From the IMG/VR virus record IMGVR_UViG_3300023215_001378, positions 1-35,454 of that record: DNA of 35,454 nucleotides. One strand, given 5' to 3'. The stretch is from a virus. A model generated the notes under the pieces. The model had not been told where the DNA came from. It searched no databases and saw only the letters and a program-made list of their open reading frames with translations. Both the position numbers and the translations under genes were made by a program. Every line of letters starts with the position of its first letter. The first letter of the stretch is position 1. Shown piece after piece: positions 6,938 to 13,560 of this stretch.

Positions 6938-7189
6938 TTAGGCGGCTTTGTTATTTAGCTCTTCTGCAGTGACGCCGTAGTGCATCAGCACCTCTGACAA
7001 GGAGACGTTGCCTTCACTGGCTTTGGCTAGCTTGCGCATGTACCTCAATGAAGCTGCCTTTCTGGCTTTCAGCACATGCACTCTCAAATAGCCCGCTGAA
7101 GTACCAACACGTACAGCATAAGCTTCCAGTGGGTTCACGCCTCGCGCATCAGTTCGGTCAAGCTCTCGAAGATAGTCATATAACTTCAT
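6938..7189 (-). CDS. Cro-like early repressor
   Basis: An 83-residue protein with a helix-turn-helix-like segment (about 21-46, LEAYAVRVGTSAGYLRVHVLKARKA), reminiscent of Cro/YdaS-type proteins. The start at 7189 is preferred because GAGG precedes it; the frame extends to 7228. It diverges from the CI-like repressor across a palindrome-rich operator region, the standard Cro position. It would bind the same operators and favour lytic growth. It could instead act as a YdaS-like antitoxin, but no toxin partner is seen. Confidence 0.75.
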   Translation of the reverse strand: MKLYDYLRELDRTDARGVNPLEAYAVRVGTSAGYLRVHVLKARKAASLRYMRKLAKASEGNVSLSEVLMHYGVTAEELNNKAA

Positions 7190-7199
7190 AGCAGCCTCG

Positions 7200-7264
7200 A
7201 TACTACCTATATGGTATTGGCTTATCAATACCCAAATGCTCGTTTACCTTTTAGGTAATGTCAA
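7200..7264 (-). promoter_or_regulatory. Early promoter/operator region between cro and cI
   Basis: Two palindromes of form TACC-N5-GGTA lie at 7204-7216 and 7245-7257 (the latter extends to TTACCTTTTAGGTAA, 7244-7258), with a half-conserved third at 7229-7241. On the minus strand a consensus TTGACA at 7259-7264 has GAGCAT 17 bases on, with the second palindrome in the spacer. Alternatively TTGATA (7223-7228) has TAGTAT (7200-7205) at 17 bases, with the first palindrome in its spacer, but that would leave almost no leader before cro. Either way a protein on the palindromes should block the cro-side promoter. Confidence 0.65.
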
Positions 7265-7277
7265 GGAAACTTGGCTC

Positions 7278-7910
7278 ATGGATATCAAAACTACGCGCCG
7301 CATGCGCGTTCAGAGCCTCATCAAAGAGCGTGAACTGACCCTCAAGGCTTTTGCGGACAAGATCGACCGCAGCCAAGGCCAGGTAAGTGCCATTGCAGGA
7401 GCCTCAGCCCACAAGGGCATTGGGGACGCATTGGCACGTCATATCGAAAACTGCCTCCACCTTCCCCACGGTCACCTTGATCAGCCCATCGCAGACAACA
7501 ATGCCTCGGTCATCACAACTACGACTTCGCGCCAATTACCCGTGCTTGGCCTAGCATCGGCAGGGAAGCTCATGGAAAACATCCAGGAAGCGAATGTAAC
7601 AGAATACGTAATTGCTCCAGGCCCGACTGGCCCTCAAGCTTTTGCCCTTCGTATCGAAGGGATCAGCATGGAGCCCCGCTTCCAAGAAGGGGACAAAATC
7701 GTTATCGACCCTGACCTGGAATGGAAGAACGGCGATTACGTCTATGCCATGCGCATTTCGGATAATCACGGCACTTTCAAGCAGCTGCGTTGCGAAGATG
7801 GCGAGATGTACCTCTGTGCAACAAACCCTAGCTTTGAGCCGCGTTACACACGAATGGATGGTGAGTGGACCATTCTTGGAAAGGCCAGATGGCGAGTAGA
7901 AGACCTCTAG
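7278..7910 (+). CDS. CI-like repressor with LexA/S24 autoprotease
   Basis: A 210-residue protein with an N-terminal DNA-binding region (about 11-60, LTLKAFADKIDRSQGQVSAI) and a C-terminal S24 peptidase. The expected cleavage site A95-G96 (LASAGK), nucleophile S130 (GISMEP) and general base K168 (GTFKQL) are all present, so RecA-stimulated self-cleavage and SOS induction are likely. The start at 7278 follows AAGGAAA; an upstream frame start at 7236 overlaps an operator and has no ribosome site. It is followed after 20 bases by the protease gene, which probably shares its transcript. Confidence 0.9.
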   Translation: MDIKTTRRMRVQSLIKERELTLKAFADKIDRSQGQVSAIAGASAHKGIGDALARHIENCLHLPHGHLDQPIADNNASVITTTTSRQLPVLGLASAGKLMENIQEANVTEYVIAPGPTGPQAFALRIEGISMEPRFQEGDKIVIDPDLEWKNGDYVYAMRISDNHGTFKQLRCEDGEMYLCATNPSFEPRYTRMDGEWTILGKARWRVEDL

Positions 7911-7930
7911 AATAATATTAGGGATTATCA

Positions 7931-8824
7931 ATGCGTGGAATTGATACACACATCAAAGAAGTACTGAACGAAACGGCGCACAAGCTCGAGCAGCACAACC
8001 TACTTGAGTGTGCTGTAATCGCTTACGTCGGCCCAATTCATCCGCAAATTCTCGACTCATTTATTAGCAAAATCGAGCAAGTGCGAGCCCGCATTGACAA
8101 GGTACCTGATCACCCGAATCCGCGACGACTTGCAATAGTTCTCACTACTGGTGGAGGAGTGGTTGAAGTCGTCGAAAAAATGGTTCAAGTGACACGTCGA
8201 CATTTTGATGAGGTTTTCTTCATTGTCCCAATGGAGGCAATGTCGGCAGGCACAATTTGGTGTATGTCTGGTGATAAAATTTTCATGGATTACACAGCAT
8301 CTCTTGGCCCAATAGACCCTCAGGTGCAGAACCCAGAAGGCCATTTCGTGCCCGCTCTGGGCTATATTGACAAGGTCAACGAAATTATCAGCAAGGCGCC
8401 TGGCACGATCAGCGACGCTGAAGCGATGATGATCAATCGCCTTGACTTGGCCACGTTGAGGCGGTACGAGCAGGCAAGAGATCTATCTATAACTCTTCTC
8501 AAAGAGTGGCTAGTACAATACAAATTTAAGAATTGGACTCAACATAGGACGCATAACCCTGGCACCAATGTCACCAGCGACCAAAAGGAGCAACGCGCAC
8601 GCGACATCGCGACGCAACTCAGTGATAATAACCTTTGGCATTCACATGGTAGGATGATCAGTATTGACACCTTACGATCTAAGCTCCATCTTGAGATCGA
8701 AGATTATACGGAACAAAGAGAGTTTCGAGAGCATCTAAAAGCGTATGCAGGGATGCTAGTAGAATACATAACACATAATAATCAACCATTTATAGTCCAC
8801 ACCACGACGGTAGGAGCAACATGA
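7931..8824 (+). CDS. SppA/ClpP-fold serine protease (SDH-proteinase-like)
   Basis: A 297-residue protein with a Clp/crotonase-type core. An oxyanion-loop candidate TTGGG is at 72-76, the nucleophile candidate S105 sits in EAMSAGT, then SLGPIDPQ (124-131), and a late HSHGRMI (237-243) offers candidate His residues. This order matches serine dehydrogenase proteinase/SppA-like proteins. No signal peptide or membrane segment is seen, so it is probably cytoplasmic. It lies between the repressor and a strong terminator and overlaps the next gene, so it should be expressed in the lysogen. It is AT-richer than the phage backbone. Its role is unknown; superinfection exclusion or defence is inference from the rex-like position. 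Confidence 0.8.
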   Translation: MRGIDTHIKEVLNETAHKLEQHNLLECAVIAYVGPIHPQILDSFISKIEQVRARIDKVPDHPNPRRLAIVLTTGGGVVEVVEKMVQVTRRHFDEVFFIVPMEAMSAGTIWCMSGDKIFMDYTASLGPIDPQVQNPEGHFVPALGYIDKVNEIISKAPGTISDAEAMMINRLDLATLRRYEQARDLSITLLKEWLVQYKFKNWTQHRTHNPGTNVTSDQKEQRARDIATQLSDNNLWHSHGRMISIDTLRSKLHLEIEDYTEQREFREHLKAYAGMLVEYITHNNQPFIVHTTTVGAT

Positions 8825-9027
8825 TGAAGACTCTAGCTCAAAGAGTCTCTGAGCGTTTGGATGTAGAAATGCACTCAAGCAACCGCCCAAATGCTGAAAG
8901 ACTCACTAAACTTTCTGAGCAATTTGCCTCTTTAGAGAGCAAAGGACATGTTCAAAAAGACAGATTTAGCGCTATGCCACCCACTGCGCTACATCCGCTA
9001 GGGTCCTCAAACCTTCAGCTCATGTAA
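8821..9027 (+). CDS. Unknown small partner of the protease
   Basis: A 68-residue protein I do not recognise. It starts in the ATGA overlap with the protease stop and has AGGAGC upstream, so the two are translationally coupled. The sequence is charged and helical (QRVSERLDVEMHSS, AERLTKLSEQFASLE) and ends in a Pro-rich tail without a membrane segment. The tight coupling suggests that it binds, regulates or is a substrate of the protease. A second Met (8824) could be the start. Confidence 0.7.
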   Translation: MMKTLAQRVSERLDVEMHSSNRPNAERLTKLSEQFASLESKGHVQKDRFSAMPPTALHPLGSSNLQLM

Positions 9028-9035
9028 GATCGAGT

Positions 9036-9066
9036 CAAAAAAGACGGCCTTCGGGCCGTTTTTTTA
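9036..9066 (+). terminator. Terminator of the repressor-protease operon
   Basis: ACGGCC (9044-9049), loop TTCG, GGCCGT (9054-9059) and a seven-T run, with an A-run before the stem. This strong intrinsic terminator separates the lysogenic operon from the next early promoter. The A/T symmetry could make it work in both directions. Confidence 0.92.
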
Positions 9067-9068
9067 TA

Positions 9069-9119
9069 TACCAATGATACCCCAAAGGTATTTACAAAAT
9101 ACCAAACAGGTATTAGCCT
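9069..9119 (+). promoter_or_regulatory. Second early promoter with repressor-type operators
   Basis: TACC-N5-GGTA palindromes lie at 9078-9090 and 9100-9112, matching the two in the cro-cI region; a half site is at 9069-9072. A candidate -35 TTTACA (9091-9096) and -10 TAGCCT (9114-9119) are 17 bases apart, with the second palindrome inside the spacer. This would be the counterpart of lambda PL, driving the plus-strand operon from 9155 and silenced by the same repressor. The -10 is poor; TATTAG at 9111-9116 is an alternative. Confidence 0.65.
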
Positions 9120-9121
9120 AG

Positions 9122-9148
9122 CTCCTACACGCCCACCACGTGTAGGAG
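9122..9148 (+). promoter_or_regulatory. Hairpin covering a ribosome binding site
   Basis: CTCCTACACG (9122-9131) and CGTGTAGGAG (9139-9148) form a perfect 10-bp stem with a 7-base loop. The 3' arm contains the GGAG ribosome site for the ATG at 9155. In RNA this would hide the site and reduce translation of the first gene of the operon. If transcription starts near 9126, part of the 5' arm is lost and the stem is shorter. A protein-binding DNA palindrome is the alternative. Confidence 0.7.
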
Positions 9149-9154
9149 AAAGCT

Positions 9155-9346
9155 ATGCCAACCAATGCAAAATCATGCCGGGTGTACATGCACCCGGCCG
9201 CAGGTAACAGCCACATCGCCATCGCGGCCATGCAAGCCACTACAGGCCGTATTGCCGCCCGGCGCGCTGGCTCTAAATCCCGCACCATCTATCTGCTCAC
9301 GCCTGAAGAAGCGGCCCGCTATCGCCGCCAGGGTGGTGCGGCATGA
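9155..9346 (+). CDS. Unknown small basic early protein
   Basis: A 63-residue basic protein, not recognised. It contains AIAAMQATTGRIAARRAGSK and ends in TPEEAARYRRQGGAA. It is the first gene of the repressor-controlled plus-strand operon. The start has AGGAGAAAGC upstream, but that site lies in a perfect hairpin. Its stop overlaps the next start (ATGA), so translation is coupled. Confidence 0.7.
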   Translation: MPTNAKSCRVYMHPAAGNSHIAIAAMQATTGRIAARRAGSKSRTIYLLTPEEAARYRRQGGAA

Positions 9347-9669
9347 ACACCATCACCCAACTTCCCGTTCCGGCGCTGACCCAGGCGCACCGCGATGCCA
9401 TGGCTTACATCCAAGAGCTGGCCATCACGATCACCCTGCAGGGCGTCTATTGCGTCAGCGCTGAATACGCAGGCGTAGGGCATGTTTTCCGTGCCAGCGT
9501 GCTGCTGTTCAGCGAACTGGCGAAGGACAATTTCAAGGCGCACCAGTCCTACACGGTTTATTTGCCCGGCATCGAACGCTGTGCTGGCCATGCTGCACTG
9601 GATGAACTGCAGGCCGTCGCCCGTGCGCTGGAAGCCCTCCTAACCCCACCCACAGGAGACGCCGCATGA
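9343..9669 (+). CDS. Unknown early protein, 108 residues
   Basis: Not recognised. It is a soluble mixed alpha/beta-looking protein: a helical start (ALTQAHRDAMAYIQELAITITLQG), a strand-rich middle (CVSAEYAGVGHVFRASVLLFS) and a helical end with DELQAVARALEALLT. It overlaps the genes on both sides by four bases, so three genes in a row are coupled. No signal or membrane segment is seen. Confidence 0.75.
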   Translation: MNTITQLPVPALTQAHRDAMAYIQELAITITLQGVYCVSAEYAGVGHVFRASVLLFSELAKDNFKAHQSYTVYLPGIERCAGHAALDELQAVARALEALLTPPTGDAA

Positions 9670-9986
9670 ACGCCCCCCAACGCCCTCAGCCGCCCCGCGT
9701 GCTCGGCCAGCGCTACACGTTGCAAGAAGCGGCTGCGCTGCTTGGCACTGGCCGCAACACGCTGTGCAAACGCCTGCGCGAGCTCGGCATGCTGGACGCC
9801 CAGAACCTCGGCACACGCCCGCACACCAGCACCGGCCGCCTGATCGTCGAGCTGAAAGCGTACGAGAACCCAGGGCTCGGCACCGAGCGCCTCTATGGCA
9901 AAACGCTGGTGACCGAGCGTGGCCTGCTCTACATCGCCAACCGCCTGAACATCCGCATCCAGCGCGACGCCGCCAACGACGGCTGA
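9666..9986 (+). CDS. KilAC-domain antirepressor-like protein
   Basis: A 106-residue protein whose main part (about 16-100) follows the KilAC (ANT) pattern: YTLQEAAALLGTGRNTLCKRLRELGML, then LYGKTLVTERGLLYIANRL. In phage antirepressors this domain forms the C-terminal DNA-binding half. Here the usual N-terminal Bro/Rha-type domain is absent, so it is a stand-alone KilAC protein. It is coupled to the preceding gene by a four-base overlap. A role in regulating early genes is likely, but the target is unknown. Confidence 0.75.
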   Translation: MNAPQRPQPPRVLGQRYTLQEAAALLGTGRNTLCKRLRELGMLDAQNLGTRPHTSTGRLIVELKAYENPGLGTERLYGKTLVTERGLLYIANRLNIRIQRDAANDG

Positions 9987-10069
9987 GCCATTACCCGTTT
10001 CGCGACGTTGCCCACGCAACGCCGAAAACCCCGGCCAAACGGCCACCACCACGTAAGAGGAAACCAACC

Positions 10070-10429
10070 ATGGCAAACGAACCGACTTCCACCGATATCA
10101 ACGCCCTACTGGACGACCTGGACGCTGGCATCTTCCGCGAAAAGCTGGCCCGCGCCCTTTCGGATGCCGCCGCAGGCTGCGTCCAGCACGGCAAAGCCGC
10201 CGACGTCACCATCAAGTTCAGCCTGAAACAGATCGCGGACAGCTCGCAGGTCGATTGTGCCCACAAGCTCAGCTATGTGGTACCCACGGCAAAGGGCAAG
10301 CGCAGCGAGGAAAACACCACCAAAACGCCGCTGTACGTCGGCAAAGGCGGCAAGCTCACGCTGTTCCCCGAGAACCAGGGCAAGTTCGACTTCCAGCCGG
10401 AAGGCCAAGGCACCACCCAACGCGCCTAA
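10070..10429 (+). CDS. Unknown conserved-looking early protein, 119 residues
   Basis: Not assigned to a family. The start at 10070 follows AAGAGGAAACC; the open frame runs upstream to 9764 but is an overlap shadow there. The N-terminus is helical (INALLDDLDAGIFREKLARALSDAAAGC). A strand-rich middle follows (KAADVTIKFSLKQI, then HKLSYVVPTAKGK), and LYVGKGGKLTLFPENQGKFD lies near the end. It may act with the DUF2303-like protein that follows. Confidence 0.75.
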   Translation: MANEPTSTDINALLDDLDAGIFREKLARALSDAAAGCVQHGKAADVTIKFSLKQIADSSQVDCAHKLSYVVPTAKGKRSEENTTKTPLYVGKGGKLTLFPENQGKFDFQPEGQGTTQRA

Positions 10430-10486
10430 CCAGCGCACGGATTCACCCAACCCCCACCAACGCAAACCAATGCAAAAGGAATGATC

Positions 10487-11290
10487 ATGGACCACCAAGC
10501 CATCGAAAAGATTGAAGCCCTCGTTCACGCCGCGCAGATCGGCAACCCCGGCACCGACACCCCCACGATGCTGGTACCGAAGGGCTACGAGCTGCAGTCG
10601 CTGGAAAATTTTCAGCAATCGCCCGCTCGCTTCCGTGGCAGCTTTACCACTAGCTCCATTGAAGACTACGCCGCCTACGTCAACGAAGAGGATGAATCAC
10701 GCGTCTTCGTCAACGTAGACGCCATGTCAGCCAAGGCGTTTTTTGACCTGGGCAACGCCAATGAGCCAGGCCACGGCGACCACACTGCCACGCTCAGCTT
10801 GGAAAAAACCAGCGCCTTTGTGGCGTGCCTGAATGCCCACGAAAGCGCGTTTGGCCAGAAAGAGCTGGCCCACTGGATTGAGGACTGGCACCACTGCATC
10901 ACCGGCATCGATAGCAACGGCGTCGAGATGACTGCTCAAAAACTCGCCGCCGCCGTTCGCCGCATCGAGATCAAGGCCAGTTCCGAGCGCGTATCGGAGG
11001 ATCGCGACTGGGGCAGCAGCCGGTCCGGCATGGACGCGCTGGATGCCAGCGCCGGTGATAGCACACCCGATATCATCCGCTTCCACTGCCTGCCCTATGA
11101 GGGGCTGTCGTTCCGCACGTTTGATATTCGCGTCTCTATCCTCGCTGACGACAGCAAGCCGCGCTTGAAGCTGCGCATTATCGGCCTGGAAGCCGTCAAG
11201 GAAGAGATGGCGAAAGAGTTCAAGGACGTACTGGCCAATGAGCTAGACGAACACAGCACCCTGCTACTCGGTGCTTTCAAGAAGTCGTAA
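10487..11290 (+). CDS. DUF2303/YfdQ-like phage protein
   Basis: A 267-residue soluble protein resembling the DUF2303 family found in phage early operons: a start MDHQAIEKIEALV, then PKGYELQSLENFQ and RFRGSFTTSSIEDYAAYV, with a C-terminal half rich in beta strands. Its biochemical role is not established to my knowledge. The start at 10487 is chosen because AAGGA sits six bases before it; the in-frame ATG at 10481 abuts that site. A strong GC hairpin follows the gene. Confidence 0.8.
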   Translation: MDHQAIEKIEALVHAAQIGNPGTDTPTMLVPKGYELQSLENFQQSPARFRGSFTTSSIEDYAAYVNEEDESRVFVNVDAMSAKAFFDLGNANEPGHGDHTATLSLEKTSAFVACLNAHESAFGQKELAHWIEDWHHCITGIDSNGVEMTAQKLAAAVRRIEIKASSERVSEDRDWGSSRSGMDALDASAGDSTPDIIRFHCLPYEGLSFRTFDIRVSILADDSKPRLKLRIIGLEAVKEEMAKEFKDVLANELDEHSTLLLGAFKKS

Positions 11291-11307
11291 GCCAACCCGC
11301 ACCACCT

Positions 11308-11337
11308 CCCCGCCGCTGCCCACCACCAGCGGCGGGG
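11308..11337 (+). terminator. Strong hairpin after the DUF2303-like gene
   Basis: An 11-bp perfect stem, CCCCGCCGCTG with CAGCGGCGGGG, has an 8-base loop and is followed by CTTTACC. The short T-run makes it a weak intrinsic terminator. It may also act as an RNA-stability element or attenuate expression of the downstream half of the operon. Confidence 0.55.
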
Positions 11338-11360
11338 CTTTACCACCACGGAGCAAACCG

Positions 11361-12008
11361 ATGCACTTTCACCTATTGTTCGACCACCCCCTTTTCGAAG
11401 AGCAGCCAGTAAAAGACGTACTGGAACCGTTCGGCTTCCTCGTGCACACCAACACCTACGAACTCCCCCTCGATGAAAGCGATGGCGAAGAGTTTACGCG
11501 CTACCAAGCAGACCCTTCGGCGTACATCGAGCAGCTGGAGAACACCGCCCCCACGGGTTACACCGAGATCGCCCGCATAGAGAACGAAGACGGCATTCTG
11601 ATCGTATCCGTCCTCGCCAAACACGTCTTTGCCCAATTGCTACTGTGTGCCGACAGCACCTACGCAGGTGACAACAGCCGGATCGCCAGCCCGTTTGCCG
11701 ACGTCTACCACGAGCGGATGCGGCAAATCACGCTGGAAGAGTTCAGCCGAGAGCATGACGACGGCTACACAAAAGGCGAGCTGGCGGCCGCCGCTGAGTC
11801 GTACGCAGGTATTGCGGCCACCGCGATACTGGAAGGCAAAACAGCGACTACTCAATTTCTTACGTCTCAGTGGCCGTTTGCCCGCAAGTGGTGGAAGCCT
11901 ACCGACCCACGCCGCGACCTGGTGAAGGCCGGAGCCCTCATCGCCGCCGAGATCGAGCGCCTGGACCGCGCCGCCGCAAAAGCTGCCGCTGCTGGGGGTG
12001 ACGCATGA
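11361..12008 (+). CDS. Unknown early protein, 215 residues
   Basis: Not confidently assigned. The N-terminal part (about 1-100) is acidic and alpha/beta (HFHLLFDHPLFEEQPVKDVL). The C-terminal part (about 130-205) carries a pattern common in phage accessory proteins: EHDDGYTKGELAAAAESYAG, then WPFARKWWKPTDPRRDLVKA and GALIAAEIERLDR. The start at 11361 follows CGGAGC; the frame extends to 11271 but without a ribosome site. It overlaps the next gene in ATGA. Confidence 0.75.
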   Translation: MHFHLLFDHPLFEEQPVKDVLEPFGFLVHTNTYELPLDESDGEEFTRYQADPSAYIEQLENTAPTGYTEIARIENEDGILIVSVLAKHVFAQLLLCADSTYAGDNSRIASPFADVYHERMRQITLEEFSREHDDGYTKGELAAAAESYAGIAATAILEGKTATTQFLTSQWPFARKWWKPTDPRRDLVKAGALIAAEIERLDRAAAKAAAAGGDA

Positions 12009-12250
12009 ACACCCAGCAACAGCACCCCGAAGCCAGCCCGCAGTACCCGCAGTTTCGCTTCATCGAGTTCAACAAGCGCCGCCAGATGCGCGGTGCCGAG
12101 TGCGCCCGTATCGAGATCATCTATGCAGAAGGCGATATGGATTGCATCTGGATGAGCGCCGGCGAACTGCAAAACAACATCCGCACGTGGGGCCCACACG
12201 CAGCACTGACCGAAGCCCTCAAGGCCTACGGGCAAGGGGGCCGGGGATGA
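12005..12250 (+). CDS. Unknown small protein, 81 residues
   Basis: Not recognised. It has a Gln-rich start (NTQQQHPEASPQYPQ), then RFIEFNKRRQMRGAECARIEIIYAEGD, and ends in LKAYGQGGRG. The final 27 bases are repeated exactly at 13043-13069, where they end a 23-codon remnant of a similar gene. It is coupled to both neighbours by four-base overlaps. Confidence 0.7.
   Translation: MNTQQQHPEASPQYPQFRFIEFNKRRQMRGAECARIEIIYAEGDMDCIWMSAGELQNNIRTWGPHAALTEALKAYGQGGRG
12224..12250 (+). repeat. 27-base direct repeat, copy 1
   Basis: This is identical to 13043-13069. It encodes the end of the 81-residue protein and provides the ribosome site and ATG for the gene at 12247. The interval between the copies holds the 73-residue gene and the exonuclease. 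Confidence 0.9.
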
Positions 12251-12468
12251 AAGCCCTTATCAAAGCGGCCCGCATCCAGCAGCTCAAGAAGCGCGCCCGC
12301 CGCCTGTACATCGCCTATGTAGAAGCCCACGACCACCTCGGTTGCGGCCACCACCTGGCGGACCATCTCACCGGCGGCCGCCGCAAGCGGCTCGCCAAAG
12401 CATTCAACGCCACCGTGGACCGGCTAGCAGCCCTTCGCGCTAACCCACCTAAGGAGCGTCTGCTATGA
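12247..12468 (+). CDS. Unknown small basic protein, 73 residues
   Basis: A very basic protein (ARIQQLKKRARRLYIAYVEAHDHLG, then GGRRKRLAKAFNATVDRLAAL), possibly nucleic-acid binding. It has two His and one Cys in CGHHLADH but no clear zinc motif. The start is in the ATGA overlap with the preceding gene and the end overlaps the exonuclease start. The longer frame from 11998 is a shadow. Confidence 0.7.
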   Translation: MKALIKAARIQQLKKRARRLYIAYVEAHDHLGCGHHLADHLTGGRRKRLAKAFNATVDRLAALRANPPKERLL

Positions 12469-13001
12469 CTCAAATTATCGATATCAGCATCGACTTAGAA
12501 ACGCTTGGCAAATCCACGAGTGCCATCATTTTGGCGATTGGCATCGCTGACAGTAACGGCATTGGTTTTACTGTGATGCCAAGCGTCGCTGAGCAGCTCC
12601 AGGAAGGCCGAACTTTAGATGACGATACGCTCCTGTGGTGGCTAGGCCAGAGCGACGCAGCACGCAACGCTTTGAAAGGGCCTCGCGTAAGTCTTAAATC
12701 AGCTCGCATGACTATCACTGATTTCTTTAGCGAAGCCATAGAGCACTACGATGAATATAGAGTTTGGGGCAATTCTCCCAGCTTCGATTGTGAGATTCTA
12801 GGCAGCTTTCTTGGCAGCAAGCCATGGCCTTTTTACCTTGAGCGGGATGTACGTACTGCCCGTGAAATACTGGAAAGTCGCACCAAGCCGACTACACCGC
12901 ATTCTGCGCTTAGCGACGCCCAAGCGCAGCTTGAAGATGTGTTGCGTTATCGCCAAAAAAGGAAGGCACCCTGGGCAATAGAGCCAGAGGTGGGCAAATG
13001 A
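12465..13001 (+). CDS. DEDDh 3'-5' exonuclease
   Basis: A 178-residue RNase H-fold exonuclease. D10 and E12 (SIDLETLG), D108 (SPSFDCEIL) and H146-x4-D151 (HSALSD) give the full DEDDh set for two-metal hydrolysis. LDDDTLLWWLGQ matches the small phage exonuclease/Rv2179c-like group. It may process RNA or single-stranded DNA during phage growth. It overlaps the preceding gene by four bases, and its stop overlaps the small remnant ORF at 12998. Confidence 0.85.
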   Translation: MTQIIDISIDLETLGKSTSAIILAIGIADSNGIGFTVMPSVAEQLQEGRTLDDDTLLWWLGQSDAARNALKGPRVSLKSARMTITDFFSEAIEHYDEYRVWGNSPSFDCEILGSFLGSKPWPFYLERDVRTAREILESRTKPTTPHSALSDAQAQLEDVLRYRQKRKAPWAIEPEVGK

Positions 13002-13069
13002 ATCAACAGCATTCACATTGGCGCGCTCAATATGCTCTAAAAGCCTACGGGCAAGGGGGCCGGGGATGA
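12998..13069 (+). pseudogene. 23-codon remnant of the 81-residue gene
   Basis: The short frame begins in the ATGA overlap with the exonuclease stop, starts MNQQH and ends LKAYGQGGRG. Its ending is identical to that of the 81-residue protein and its beginning (MNTQQQH in the full gene) is similar. This looks like an internally deleted duplicate. It could still act as a translational coupler for the gene at 13066. Confidence 0.5.
13043..13069 (+). repeat. 27-base direct repeat, copy 2
   Basis: Exact copy of 12224-12250, offset by 819 bases. It supplies the ribosome-site context and ATG of the gene at 13066 just as copy 1 does for the gene at 12247. Homologous exchange between the copies would delete the exonuclease cassette. 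Confidence 0.9.
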
Positions 13070-13560
13070 GCTACGAAGCATGGCGTATTTCATTTCAAAA
13101 CTCTGAGCAGGCCGCGAAGGCGGCCTTTGAAGAAGCCCAGCGATATAAGCGAATGTTCAACATGTCGATCGACAGCATTGTTGAACTGACTGAAGCCGTG
13201 GGTATCCGCAAAGAAGATCAAACCATGGGCGGCACCGTCCAGACGTTGGCCGCGATTGAGAAGCTAAAGGCGCGGCGGGATAAGTGGAAAGCACGGGCGC
13301 TGGAGGCTGAACAGGGGAACCGTGGAGAACCGTCACCCAGCACTACTCTTGCCCTCCGCGATGTTCTTCAGCAATCAATAGGCATGGAAAAAGCAGCGCT
13401 ATTCATAGAACAGAAAGCCAATAGCTATAACGAAGAGCATGGCGACACAGACCCATCGACTGGCCATCGTGAATACCCTGGTGATGGTGAAGAGTATTAC
13501 AACGAGCTGATGGAACTAGCTGAAGAGCTTCGCCTACAAGCCAACGGGGGCACCCAATGA
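13066..13560 (+). CDS. Unknown coiled-coil early protein, 164 residues
   Basis: Not recognised. It is mostly helical and charged: FQNSEQAAKAAFEEAQRYKRM, then a Lys/Arg-rich coil IEKLKARRDKWKARALEAEQ. An acidic end contains DTDPSTGHREYPGDGEEYYN. No signal or membrane segment is seen. It starts in the second copy of the 27-base repeat and ends overlapping the methyltransferase start by four bases. Confidence 0.7.
   Translation: MSYEAWRISFQNSEQAAKAAFEEAQRYKRMFNMSIDSIVELTEAVGIRKEDQTMGGTVQTLAAIEKLKARRDKWKARALEAEQGNRGEPSPSTTLALRDVLQQSIGMEKAALFIEQKANSYNEEHGDTDPSTGHREYPGDGEEYYNELMELAEELRLQANGGTQ

Noticed and set aside
6931-6959. A terminator for a plus-strand gene
   Set aside because: The hairpin exists, but no credible plus-strand gene precedes it and it overlaps the end of the cro-like gene. 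I report it only within the repeat entry.
9764-10069. Upstream extension of the 10070 gene
   Set aside because: It lies over the KilAC-domain gene in another frame with shadow composition. A good ribosome site marks 10070.
11998-12246. Upstream extension of the 73-residue gene
   Set aside because: It overlaps the 81-residue gene. The ATGA junction at 12247 gives the natural start.
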